Shown here piece after piece: positions 1 to 6,473 of a DNA stretch of 7,342 nucleotides. The notes below the pieces were generated by a model, which was given only the letters and a program-made list of their open reading frames with translations, was not told the origin of the DNA and ran no database searches. The stretch lies in NCBI GenBank assembly GCA_035691185.1, contig DASSJN010000042.1, positions 1 to 7,342 on the forward strand. Reading direction: 5' to 3'. Both the position numbers and the translations under genes were made by a program. Each line of letters opens with the position of its first letter. Position 1 is the stretch's first letter. This DNA is from RPQJ01 sp035691185 (GTDB lineage Bacteria; Pseudomonadota; Gammaproteobacteria; Steroidobacterales; Steroidobacteraceae).

Positions 1-348
1 GCCCTCGATGCGCATGCGGGCGCGCGCGGCGACCGGCGGACCGCCGTCCAGCGGGCGGCCGACGCTGTCGAACACGCGACCGAGCAGGTGCGGGCCGACG
101 CCGAACAGCAGCGGCTCGGGGTGGATGCGGATGCGCGTGCCGCTGAGTCCGAGGCCGGCGGTCGCCTCGAGCACCTCGATCACCATCGTCGCGTCGTCGA
201 GCGCGGCCACGCGTCCGAGACGCGGCGGCCCGCCCGCGGTGAGCACCTCGACGGCCGAATTGAGCCCGACCCGTGCCTCGCGTTGCGCGAACAGCAACGG
301 TCCTTCGATGCGCGTGACGGCGTTCTCGAGCAGCAGGTCAGCGAGCAT
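1..348 (-). CDS. atpB: V/A-type ATPase subunit B, N-terminal part (runs off left edge)
   Basis: Non-catalytic nucleotide-binding subunit of the A3B3 head. Only 116 residues are inside the window; the frame is open to base 1, so the gene is cut by the window and not broken. The visible part is the N-terminal beta-barrel: IEGPLLF at residues 14-20 matches the 'SGPLLF' block of Thermus B, VIEVLEATAGL at 56-66 matches 'VIQVFEETTGL', and LLGRVFDSVGRPLDGGPP at 88-105 matches 'MLGRRFNGIGKPIDGLPP'. The ATG at 348-346 lies inside the end of subunit A (11-base overlap). No other start codon lies a few codons upstream in this frame, and no strong Shine-Dalgarno is seen, so translation probably depends on coupling to A. 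The nucleotide-binding region and arginine finger lie outside. Subunit D would be expected downstream. The symbol follows V/A-type usage and is not the F-type atpB. Confidence 0.93.
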   Translation of the reverse strand, partial: MLADLLLENAVTRIEGPLLFAQREARVGLNSAVEVLTAGGPPRLGRVAALDDATMVIEVLEATAGLGLSGTRIRIHPEPLLFGVGPHLLGRVFDSVGRPLDGGPPVAARARMRIEG

Positions 349-2089
349 GGCTGGGCACCGTCGTCTGCAGCTGGTCGAACTCGTAGTCGATCTGCCGCGG
401 CAACTGCCGGAGGCGCAGCAGGTCTTCCTCGCCGAACTCCTCGCCGAGCCGCTGCAGCTGCCTCAGCAGCGGAATCGAGGAGAGCCGCGCCGGCGGGACG
501 CCGGCGGCCACCGCGGCCTCGGCGCGATCCATGAAGTGCAGCAGCACCGCGAGCATGGCGACCTGTCGCGGCGGTGAGCAGTAGCGGTCCGTCTTGGAGA
601 ACGACGACTGGCGCAAGAAGCCTTCGTTGACGAGCTCGGCACAGAGCAGCTTGGCCTGCTGCAGCGGCGGCAGCGCGTCGCGGCCGACGATGCGGGCCAT
701 GCGCTCGAGGTGCGACTGCGTCTCGAGCAGTTCCAGCGTACGCTGCCGCTGCATCAGCCAGTCGGGGTTGCCGGCCGTGCGCCACCAGTCCGCGAGCTCG
801 CTGGTGTCGGACCCGTACGACAGCAGCGGGTGGATCGCCGGGTAGAAACGCGCCTGGGCGCGCTGGCGGTCGAGCGCCCAGAAACACCGCACGTAGCGCT
901 TGGTGTGCAGCGTGACGGGTTCCGAGAAGTCGCCTGCCGGCGGGCTGATCGCGCCGATGATCGTGACCGAGCCTTCCTGCCCGTTCAGCGACGTCACGCG
1001 CGCGGCCCGCTCATAGAACTCCGCGAGTCGCGAGCTCAGGTAGGCGGGATATCCCGCTTCGCCCGGCAGTTCCCCGAGCCGGCCCGAGACCTCGCGCAGC
1101 GCCTCGGCCCAGCGGCTGGTCGAGTCCGCCATCAGTGCGACGTTGAGCCCCTGGTCGCGGAAGTACTCGGCGACCGTGATCGCCGTGTAGATGCTCGCCT
1201 CGCGCGCCGCGACCGGCATGTTCGAGGTGTTGGCGATGATCACGGTGCGCTCGGCGAGGGGCCGCCCGGTGCGCGGGTCCTCGAGGCTCGGGAACTCGTC
1301 GAGCACCTCGGCCATTTCGTTGCCGCGCTCGCCGCAGCCCACGTAGACGATGACGTCGGCGTCGCACCACTTGGCGAGCGCTTCCTGCAGCACCGTCTTG
1401 CCGGTGCCGAAGCCGCCGGGCAAGGCGGCGCGGCCGCCGCGTGCGACCGGGAACAGCGTGTCGAGGATGCGCTGGCCGGTGATCATCGGCGCATGGGCTC
1501 CGAGGCGTTCGCGCACCGGCCGCGGCCGTCGTACCGGCCAGTCGTGGTGCATGCGCAGCTCGTGCAGCACGCCGTCCGGCCCCCGCAGGACCACCAGCGT
1601 CTCCCGCTCGCCGTGTTCGCCGTCGTCGACCACGTGTTCGACCGTGCCCTGTGCCCACGGCGGCACGAGCAGCCACTGCGTGCGCGGTGCGATGACCGTC
1701 GCGAATACGGCGCCCGGCTCGAGCGTATCGCCCTCCCGCACCTTGAACTCGAGGTTGCAGCGCACCTGGTGCAACGAGCAGAGGCCGGGACGTATCTGGA
1801 AGTCGTCGGTGCCGGTGAGCGGCCGCAGCAGGCCGTCGAAGATGCCGCCGAGCAGGCCGGGGCCCAGCCGGACCGACAATGGCCGGCCACGGCCGACGAC
1901 GACGGTTCCCGGTTCGAGCCCCGTCGTGTCTTCGTAGACCTGCGCCACGATCTCGTCATCGCGCAGCTGGATCACCTCGCCGAGCAGGCAGCGTGGTCCG
2001 ATGTCGAGCGCCTCGAAGATGCTGAACGGTCCCTCGACGCGGGCCCGCAGCACGGGACCGCCGATCCAGGCGATGCGTCCACGGCTCAC
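338..2089 (-). CDS. atpA: V/A-type ATPase catalytic subunit A
   Basis: Catalytic subunit of the soluble V1/A1 head, which hydrolyses or makes ATP at the A/B interfaces; 583 aa against 578 in Thermus. Order: N-terminal barrel (1-90, with VYEDTTGLEPG at 51-61), the A-specific non-homologous region (about 110-185), nucleotide-binding domain and C-terminal helical domain (about 425-583). Walker A is GGFGTGKT at 225-232 (K231, T232); the catalytic glutamate is E254 in GCGERGNEM; the Walker B strand leads into LMADSTSRWAEALRE (319-333). The start is GTG, chosen because GGAGG stands 7 bases upstream and GTGA overlaps the stop of subunit E. Oddities: the P-loop has Gly where Thermus has Pro (GPFGSGKT), and the stretch after SEPVT reads FYPAIHPLLSYG (415-426) rather than the usual HFPAINW-type sequence. 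All catalytic residues I can check are present. The symbol follows V/A-type usage. Confidence 0.97.
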   Translation of the reverse strand: MSRGRIAWIGGPVLRARVEGPFSIFEALDIGPRCLLGEVIQLRDDEIVAQVYEDTTGLEPGTVVVGRGRPLSVRLGPGLLGGIFDGLLRPLTGTDDFQIRPGLCSLHQVRCNLEFKVREGDTLEPGAVFATVIAPRTQWLLVPPWAQGTVEHVVDDGEHGERETLVVLRGPDGVLHELRMHHDWPVRRPRPVRERLGAHAPMITGQRILDTLFPVARGGRAALPGGFGTGKTVLQEALAKWCDADVIVYVGCGERGNEMAEVLDEFPSLEDPRTGRPLAERTVIIANTSNMPVAAREASIYTAITVAEYFRDQGLNVALMADSTSRWAEALREVSGRLGELPGEAGYPAYLSSRLAEFYERAARVTSLNGQEGSVTIIGAISPPAGDFSEPVTLHTKRYVRCFWALDRQRAQARFYPAIHPLLSYGSDTSELADWWRTAGNPDWLMQRQRTLELLETQSHLERMARIVGRDALPPLQQAKLLCAELVNEGFLRQSSFSKTDRYCSPPRQVAMLAVLLHFMDRAEAAVAAGVPPARLSSIPLLRQLQRLGEEFGEEDLLRLRQLPRQIDYEFDQLQTTVPSHAR

Positions 2090-2739
2090 GTCGTCACCTC
2101 CGCAATGCTGTTGCCTGCGAGCTGATGGTCGATCTCGGCCAGCAGCTCGGCGGCGATCCGCTCACGCGCTGCGACGAGCCCCTCGATCGTCGCATCGACG
2201 CACGCCTTGCCGCCGCGCACGCGCAGGCCCGGTCCGAGCTCCGCCACCGCGAGGACCTCGAGCGTGCCGCCCTCGCGGTCGGCGAAGCAGCGCTCGACGA
2301 CCGTGCAGAGCTCGTCGCGCCAGCGCGGGTCGAGCTCGACCACGATCCGATCGACGTGGAGCAGGCTGGCCCTCGCCTGCGCGCAGGCGGCCCGGCACCA
2401 TGCCGTGCGCGCGTCGGCGTCTGCCCAGCGGGCCTGCAGCGCGGCGGGGAGCCTCCGCCACGCGTCGTCGAGCAGACGCCGCAGCATGGCCTGGCGCGCG
2501 CGGCGCTCGCGCGTATCGATCGCGGCCTTGCGCCGCGCAATGGCGAGTTCGGTCTCGCGGCGCGTCTCGAGCACCGCCTGGTGCACCCGCGTCCGCGCCT
2601 CGGTCCGCGCACGCCGCACGATGTCGCGCGCCTGCTCGGCCGCCTCGTCGCTGGCGCGGCGTGTCCGCATCTCCTGTTCGCGTCCCAGCCGGCGCAGCAG
2701 TGCGAGGGTCTGCGCGTCCAGTACCGTTTCGGCGTTCAT
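2086..2739 (-). CDS. atpE: V/A-type ATPase peripheral-stalk subunit E
   Basis: Peripheral-stalk subunit that pairs with the G/H subunit as a coiled-coil stator strut and caps the A3B3 head with its C-terminal domain. The 217 residues (Thermus E is 188) show a long charged helix with many Arg, Glu and Ala (about 10-90), then an alpha/beta domain ending in LGPGLRVRGGKACVDATIEG at 168-187. That block matches the family's conserved 'GGVVVR..DGRIRVDNTFE' region, here with Asp182-Ala-Thr. The ATG overlaps the stop of subunit F as ATGA, and the end overlaps subunit A as GTGA. The helix is more Arg-rich than usual, as expected from the GC content. The call rests on the C-terminal motif plus position in the operon. 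The symbol follows V/A-type usage, not the F-type c subunit. Confidence 0.88.
   Translation of the reverse strand: MNAETVLDAQTLALLRRLGREQEMRTRRASDEAAEQARDIVRRARTEARTRVHQAVLETRRETELAIARRKAAIDTRERRARQAMLRRLLDDAWRRLPAALQARWADADARTAWCRAACAQARASLLHVDRIVVELDPRWRDELCTVVERCFADREGGTLEVLAVAELGPGLRVRGGKACVDATIEGLVAARERIAAELLAEIDHQLAGNSIAEVTT
2097..2101 (-). promoter_or_regulatory. Shine-Dalgarno for subunit A
   Basis: GGAGG on the minus strand, continuing as GGAGGTGA, ends 7 bases before the GTG start of subunit A and sits inside the last codons of subunit E. It decides the non-ATG start of A and suggests fresh initiation as well as coupling. Confidence 0.8.
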
Positions 2740-3035
2740 GCTTCGATTCCGAGGGCGTTGCGCACCTCGAGCACCAGGTCGGGCGGTGCGGCGAGGCCGC
2801 GGATGTCCGGCACCACCGCGAACAGCGGCTCGATCCCCTCGAGCGCCTGCTGCAGCAGCGCCGGCGGCGCGTAGTCGGTCAACTGTCCCGAGAACAGCAC
2901 GCAGTCGTCCTCTCCGGCGAGCGCCGCCCGCAGGGCTTCGCCGGCGCCGCCCGGGTCCGTCACGTGCACCTCGAGCCCGGCAAGCCGGAAGCCCGCGGCA
3001 GTGACTTCGTCGCCGATGTAGACGATGCGTGACAT
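2736..3035 (-). CDS. atpF: V/A-type ATPase central-stalk subunit F
   Basis: Small subunit of the rotating central stalk, which binds subunit D and in Thermus affects the coupling and regulation of the enzyme. The 99 residues match the family's usual length of about 100. The N-terminal IGDEVTAAGFRLAGLEV (7-23) is the classic F block (compare 'IGDPDTALGFRLAG'). A Rossmann-like alternation of strands and helices follows, with CVLFSGQL (45-52), PLFAVVPDI (70-78) and the C-terminal LEVRNALGIEA helix (89-99). The ATG lies one base after the stop of subunit K, with GGGATGA just upstream, and the stop overlaps the ATG of subunit E (ATGA). Here F precedes E; in Thermus and Enterococcus E comes before F. 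Confidence 0.93.
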   Translation of the reverse strand: MSRIVYIGDEVTAAGFRLAGLEVHVTDPGGAGEALRAALAGEDDCVLFSGQLTDYAPPALLQQALEGIEPLFAVVPDIRGLAAPPDLVLEVRNALGIEA

Positions 3036-3036
3036 G

Positions 3037-3390
3037 TCATCCCAGCCGGTTGAGGATCAGGATCGAGACGATCAGGCCGTAGATCGCGATGCCTTCGGCG
3101 AGCCCGACCATCACCAGGACGCGACCGAACAAGTCGGGCTTTTCCGCGAGCGCCCCCAGCGCGGCCGTGCCGACGTTCGAGACGGCGTAGCCGGCACCGA
3201 GCGCGGCCAGGCCCGCGGCCGCCGCCGCCGAGGCGAAGCCCCAGCGCATGACCTCGGGGTCGACGGCCGCCGCCGCTTCCGCGGTCTGCGCGAGCGCCGG
3301 CCACGCCGCGAGCAGGGCGAGGCTGGCGACGGCGACCGTGACGGCCGTCAGTGCCGCGAGGGCGAGGGTCAAGCGAGCGGGAGCTGTCAT
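3037..3390 (-). CDS. atpK: V/A-type ATPase membrane ring subunit K (c, proteolipid)
   Basis: Rotor-ring subunit that carries ions through the membrane. The 117 residues hold an N-terminal hydrophobic segment (7-33) ending in PALAQ, which looks like a cleavable signal peptide as in Thermus subunit L, then one hairpin: helix 1 at about 50-75, the polar loop ALAEKPDLFGR (80-90), and helix 2 at about 91-114. The ion-binding carboxylate is E99 in GLAEGIAIYGL. It is therefore a two-helix c subunit and not the duplicated four-helix form of Enterococcus NtpK. The ATG at 3390-3388 is chosen because it has GGAGG 6 bases upstream and overlaps the stop of subunit I (ATGA). The same frame stays open far upstream, but that part is only a shadow of subunit I. 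Aligned by eye to Ilyobacter c, the Gln and Ser/Thr sodium ligands are replaced by A66, G100 and I101, suggesting protons. Confidence 0.95.
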   Translation of the reverse strand: MTAPARLTLALAALTAVTVAVASLALLAAWPALAQTAEAAAAVDPEVMRWGFASAAAAAGLAALGAGYAVSNVGTAALGALAEKPDLFGRVLVMVGLAEGIAIYGLIVSILILNRLG

Positions 3391-5222
3391 GGCTGGCCTC
3401 CGGGGAGCGTTGCGGGCGGCGGCGTGAGCGGCTCGAACGGCCGGCCCCGCGCGGTGAGAAAGCGGACGAAGAACTCGAACAGCACGAGGCGCGTCGTCTG
3501 GATGCTGACGACCAGGCCCTCGAGCCCGATGATCGCGACGTTGCCGAGGATCAGCACGGGCCAGTAGCCGGCACCGGCGATCTCCGCCATGCCGACGACC
3601 GCGGCGCAGAGCCCGCAGTGCGCGAGCGCGAACGCTCCCACGCGCACGAACGAGACCGTGTTGACCGAGAGCTGCAGCAGGCGCTCGAGGCCTTCGCCCG
3701 CGACGTGCGCCACCGCCGCGCCGCGCGCCTTCGGCGTGCCGATCGCGGCGCCGACCAGCGCCCACAGGATGCCCGACGGCACCGCCCAGAGCGCGCGCAT
3801 GTCGAGCGCCGCGCCGACGATGCCGAGATACGCGCAGACGAGGCCGGCGTCGGTCAGCAGCCAGAGCCGCAACGCACCCTGCCAGGCACGCTGCAACGCA
3901 CCGAGCGCGAGACCGACGAGGATCACGACGACGCCGGCGCCCAGCGCGACGCCGAGCACGGGCAGCGGGTGCTCGAGCGGGCGCAGCCACAACGCCGGCA
4001 GGAGGTCTTCGCGCGCGAATACGCTGCCGAACAACAGCCCGAAGACGATCGCGACGAGGCCGCCGGGCACCAGGAGGCGCAGCGCTGGAATGCGCTTGCC
4101 GAGCCAGAAACCTCCGGCGGCGACCACCGCGCCCTGCACGACGTCGCCGAACATGTAGCCGAACATCAGCGGCGCGAGGACCGCGACGACCACGCTCGGG
4201 TCGGCGTCGCCCGCCGCGGGCACGCCCATCATGCCGGTCATGGTCTCGAACGGCTTGGCCCAGCGCGGGTTGCGCAGGACCGACGGCGCGACCGTGCCCT
4301 CGGGGGCAGGTGCAAGGCGCAACAGGTAATGCACGCCGCGCGCGTCGAGCGCCGCGCCGAGCTGCGCCTCGTCGGGATCGGCGCACCAGCCGGTGATCCA
4401 GGCGAAGTGCTCGGTGACCGGCAGTTCCGGCACGTGCGCCACGAGCCACGCGGTGAGCGCGAGTTCGCCGAGCGCGCGCGGGACGCCGTGCGTCTCGTCC
4501 AGCCGCGCGAGCGCCGCACGCGCCTTCGACTCGCGCTGCTCGAGCACGGCGCGCCGCTGCGCGAGCGTCTGCTGCAGCGCGGCCGGATCGGCCGGCAGGT
4601 CGGCGGGCAACGGAATGCGATGGACCTTGCGGGCGGACGTGGCCGCGTCGAGTTCGCGCATGTCCTCCTGCGGACCGACGGCGAGCAGGAAGGTCTCGCG
4701 CTCGGGCTCAGGCGCGCAGTACTGCTGGATCACCGCGGGTGGCACGCTGAGTGGCGGCGTCCCGGGCGGCAGCCTGTAGACGCGGCTGCCGAGCACCGGG
4801 CCGGCCTGTGCCATGCGGTCCAGGCGCGGCAGGGCATCGGGCGTCCCCGCGCAGAGCCGCGCGAGCGCGTCGAGTTCCTCACGCTCCACGGCCAGCGCCT
4901 CGAGTTCGGCCACGACCGGTTCGGCCGTGCCGGCCCAGGCATGCAAGGCCGCGAGCGCGGCATGCGGCGCCTCGGTGAGCGCCTGCTCGGCGTCGACCTT
5001 GCGCAACTGCGCCTTCGGCCACCAGGGCCCGAACCGCCGCGCGAGGGATTCGTACTGGGTCAGGACCGCGCGCAGGTCCTGCAGCGGCAGCTTCGCGCCG
5101 GACTGGCTGTGCGCCTGCAACTGCACCGAGTGCGTGCGCGCGAGGCAATCGAGCGCAGCCCCGAGTTCCTCGCGCGACGTGAGGAGTTCGAACCACAGCG
5201 CAGTGCCGGGGCGCAGCATCAT
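3387..5222 (-). CDS. atpI: V/A-type ATPase membrane stator subunit I (a, 116 kDa family)
   Basis: Membrane stator that forms the two ion half-channels against the c-ring and anchors the peripheral stalks. 611 aa, slightly shorter than typical bacterial forms. The N-terminal half (1-340) is soluble with alpha-helical arms, one at about 212-242. The C-terminal half has about eight hydrophobic segments, near 342-360, 361-375, 383-402, 420-442, 452-476, 477-497, 523-548 and 552-575. Conserved blocks: FGYMFGD (354-360), LSVNTVSFVRVGAFALAH (518-535) with R527, and the Q575-x-x-R578 pair in SIQTTRLVLFEFF, which match by eye the essential arginines (yeast Vph1 R735/R799, Thermus R563/R622 with Q619). 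Two ATGs stand in tandem; the first (5222) is taken because it makes an ATGA overlap with subunit C. The start could be one codon later. The C-terminus ends in a short Pro-rich tail. Confidence 0.96.
   Translation of the reverse strand: MMLRPGTALWFELLTSREELGAALDCLARTHSVQLQAHSQSGAKLPLQDLRAVLTQYESLARRFGPWWPKAQLRKVDAEQALTEAPHAALAALHAWAGTAEPVVAELEALAVEREELDALARLCAGTPDALPRLDRMAQAGPVLGSRVYRLPPGTPPLSVPPAVIQQYCAPEPERETFLLAVGPQEDMRELDAATSARKVHRIPLPADLPADPAALQQTLAQRRAVLEQRESKARAALARLDETHGVPRALGELALTAWLVAHVPELPVTEHFAWITGWCADPDEAQLGAALDARGVHYLLRLAPAPEGTVAPSVLRNPRWAKPFETMTGMMGVPAAGDADPSVVVAVLAPLMFGYMFGDVVQGAVVAAGGFWLGKRIPALRLLVPGGLVAIVFGLLFGSVFAREDLLPALWLRPLEHPLPVLGVALGAGVVVILVGLALGALQRAWQGALRLWLLTDAGLVCAYLGIVGAALDMRALWAVPSGILWALVGAAIGTPKARGAAVAHVAGEGLERLLQLSVNTVSFVRVGAFALAHCGLCAAVVGMAEIAGAGYWPVLILGNVAIIGLEGLVVSIQTTRLVLFEFFVRFLTARGRPFEPLTPPPATLPGGQP
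3397..3401 (-). promoter_or_regulatory. Shine-Dalgarno for subunit K
   Basis: GGAGG on the minus strand, 6 bases before the ATG of subunit K and inside the last codons of subunit I. It is one of the two clearest ribosome sites in the operon (the other serves subunit A). This fits the need for many c copies per enzyme, though that link is inference. Confidence 0.75.
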
Positions 5223-5983
5223 GCCGTCACCGCCAGCGCCGTGCGCATCGTGATTGCGCCGCGCAGCTCGAGCTGGTCCAGCGCCTCGAGCCCGAGGAAC
5301 GCATATGCCGCGACCGGCGAGAGCGGATGACGCCGGAACGCGTGCAGCAGGCGGCGCGCGAGCGTGCGGAGCGCGTCCTCGCTCGAGGCCTGCGGCGCGG
5401 CCAGACGCAGCGCCTCGGCCACCGTGGCCACCCGGCGGACCAGCCGCTCGAGCGCGGCGACCGCCGCAGGTTCGTCCGGCCAGAGCGAGCGCCAGTGCGT
5501 GAGCCAGGCCTGCGTCACCTCGCCGTGGTCGGCGACCGCGGACTGCAGCGGCTGCAGCGCCGTGCCGCCGAGGACGCCGGCCCGCCGGCCCGGCTCCACT
5601 GCGATGATGCGCGCCAGCACCGGGTCCTCGCGCGTCCAGGCGGCCGCCCGACCGCCGCGCGCCAGTTTCTGCAGGGCGGGCAGATAGGGCAGCCAGCGCA
5701 ACCACAGCGTCGCCACGCGCCATCGCGCAGGCAGCCAGCGCGAGACTTCCTCGACCGTCACGCCCCACTCGTCGCGCAGCCTGCGCTCGACTTCGTGCAC
5801 GTCCATGCCGGGAGCGATGCGGGCCACGCGGCGTGCCAGCGAGGTCGTGCGCACCTGCTGCAGGTAAGCGGGAAGGTCGCGTGCGGCGCGCGCACGCTGC
5901 AGGTCTTCGGGTGGTACCCGTTGCCCGAGGCGGGCCTGCAGTCGCGCCTGTGCGTAGCCGAAGCTGCCGGCGACGGTGTTCAA
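5219..5983 (-). CDS. atpC: V/A-type ATPase subunit C (d / AC39-like), short form
   Basis: Funnel-shaped adaptor that sits on the c-ring and holds the central stalk. The N-terminal FGYAQARLQARLG (8-20) matches the family's 'YxYARARLRAR' start, and the C-terminal SPVAAYAFLGLEALDQLEL (222-240) matches the 'P.vAYll.kE.Ei.nlr' end. The middle is helical and rich in Arg, Trp and Leu, with little recognisable identity. At 254 aa it is about 70 residues shorter than Thermus C (323). The start must be the TTG at 5983-5981: it is the only start codon before the conserved N-terminal block, and it overlaps the stop of the upstream gene as TTGA. No strong Shine-Dalgarno is seen, so coupling is likely. The stop overlaps the start of subunit I. 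Assignment rests on the two end motifs plus context. Confidence 0.8.
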   Translation of the reverse strand: MNTVAGSFGYAQARLQARLGQRVPPEDLQRARAARDLPAYLQQVRTTSLARRVARIAPGMDVHEVERRLRDEWGVTVEEVSRWLPARWRVATLWLRWLPYLPALQKLARGGRAAAWTREDPVLARIIAVEPGRRAGVLGGTALQPLQSAVADHGEVTQAWLTHWRSLWPDEPAAVAALERLVRRVATVAEALRLAAPQASSEDALRTLARRLLHAFRRHPLSPVAAYAFLGLEALDQLELRGAITMRTALAVTA

Positions 5984-6312
5984 GCGGTGCCGTCCGCGGT
6001 GAGCCGCGACGCGACGCGCGCGATCGCCGCGTCGGTGACTGCGGCGAGCGCCGAATCGTCGGCCGACAGTGCGGCGGCCTCGGCGTCGAGCAGTCGCAAC
6101 CGTTCGTCGAGGTGTACCTGCTCGCGCTCGTGCAGGCGCACGACGCGTTCGCGTGCAGTCTCGAGGATGGCGCGGCGCGTTTCGCGCGCGGCTTCGATGG
6201 CGGCCTGCGCGGCGGCGTGCGCCTGCGCAATCGCCGCAGCGGTCGCGTGCTCGGCTTCGAGCACGCGGTTGATCGCGTCTGCGACCCTGGTGTCTGGCGT
6301 GGTTGATGGCAT
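5980..6312 (-). CDS. atpH: V/A-type ATPase peripheral-stalk subunit G/H (coiled coil)
   Basis: Peripheral-stalk partner of subunit E, the two forming a long coiled-coil strut. 110 aa, near the family's usual 100-120. The block INRVLEAEHATAAAIAQAHA (14-33), followed by IEAARETRRAI (39-49), is the conserved 'vLeaEe.A...I..A...A...i..AR' pattern of bacterial G/H subunits. Almost the whole protein is predicted helix with a heptad feel and no membrane segment. The ATG at 6312-6310 is chosen because the conserved helix begins soon after. The frame stays open to 6414, but that 34-residue extension is Arg/Pro-rich, unlike the family, and covers the palindromic leader. No clear Shine-Dalgarno is seen. 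As first gene of the operon it should follow the promoter; its stop overlaps the TTG of subunit C. Confidence 0.85.
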   Translation of the reverse strand: MPSTTPDTRVADAINRVLEAEHATAAAIAQAHAAAQAAIEAARETRRAILETARERVVRLHEREQVHLDERLRLLDAEAAALSADDSALAAVTDAAIARVASRLTADGTA

Positions 6313-6347
6313 CGCCGCTTCGGGCGACCGCGGCGCGCGAGAGGTCA

Positions 6348-6361
6348 CGCTCGGCCGAGCG
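6348..6361. repeat. 14-bp perfect palindrome in the operon leader
   Basis: CGCTCGGCCGAGCG equals its own reverse complement. It ends 36 bases before the ATG of the first ATPase gene. It could be a dimeric regulator site or a compact RNA stem, but GC-rich palindromes of this length can occur by chance in such DNA. Confidence 0.4.
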
Positions 6362-6385
6362 GTCCTTGCCCGAACACAGACATTA

Positions 6386-6404
6386 GGCCTGTGAGCGGCA
6401 GGCC
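6386..6404. repeat. Inverted repeat / hairpin between PilZ gene and ATPase operon
   Basis: GGCCTG and CAGGCC form a perfect 6-bp stem around a 7-base loop. On the minus strand, the direction of both neighbours, it is followed by TAATGTCTGTGTT, which is T-rich but not a clean U-tract. It is therefore at best a weak terminator for the PilZ transcript, and could instead be an operator overlapping the operon's promoter. Confidence 0.4.
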
Positions 6405-6473
6405 GAATCAGCAAAATTCCCTAGCGGGACTGCGTGTTGCGTAGGTTCTGCGAGGGCTCTGGCAGACCCGGTC

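Larger units (their letters stand above)
6313..6473. promoter_or_regulatory. Leader/intergenic region upstream of the ATPase operon
   Basis: This is the only non-coding space before the operon, so its promoter is expected here unless it is read through from the PilZ gene. It contains an AT-richer patch (6405-6420), a hairpin (6386-6404) and a palindrome (6348-6361). A weak minus-strand -10 candidate, TAATGT (6385-6380), adjoins the hairpin, but I see no convincing -35. No RNA gene, riboswitch or small ORF could be supported. Confidence 0.4.

Noticed and set aside
710..2125. Plus-strand open frame (471 codons) antisense to subunit A
   Set aside because: It mirrors a gene with all catalytic motifs intact, and its translation is rich in Arg, Ala and His with no recognisable domain. 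Shadow frame.
3391..4449. N-terminal extension of subunit K into the subunit I region
   Set aside because: The frame stays open but the extension is Arg/Ala/Gly-rich and overlaps all of the membrane half of subunit I. The ATG at 3390 has a strong ribosome site and an ATGA overlap.
3351..5330. Long plus-strand open frame (659 codons) antisense to subunits I and K
   Set aside because: Arg/Glu/Gln-rich low-complexity translation with no family motif, opposite well-supported genes. Such open antisense frames are expected at this GC content.
5223..6230. N-terminal extension of subunit I (947-codon frame)
   Set aside because: The upstream part covers subunits C and G in another frame and has a Pro/Arg-rich translation. 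The family N-terminus begins at the tandem ATGs at 5222.
6313..6414. 34-residue N-terminal extension of the G/H subunit
   Set aside because: Arg/Pro-rich, unlike the family, and it would cover the leader palindrome and hairpin region. The ATG at 6312 directly precedes the conserved helix.
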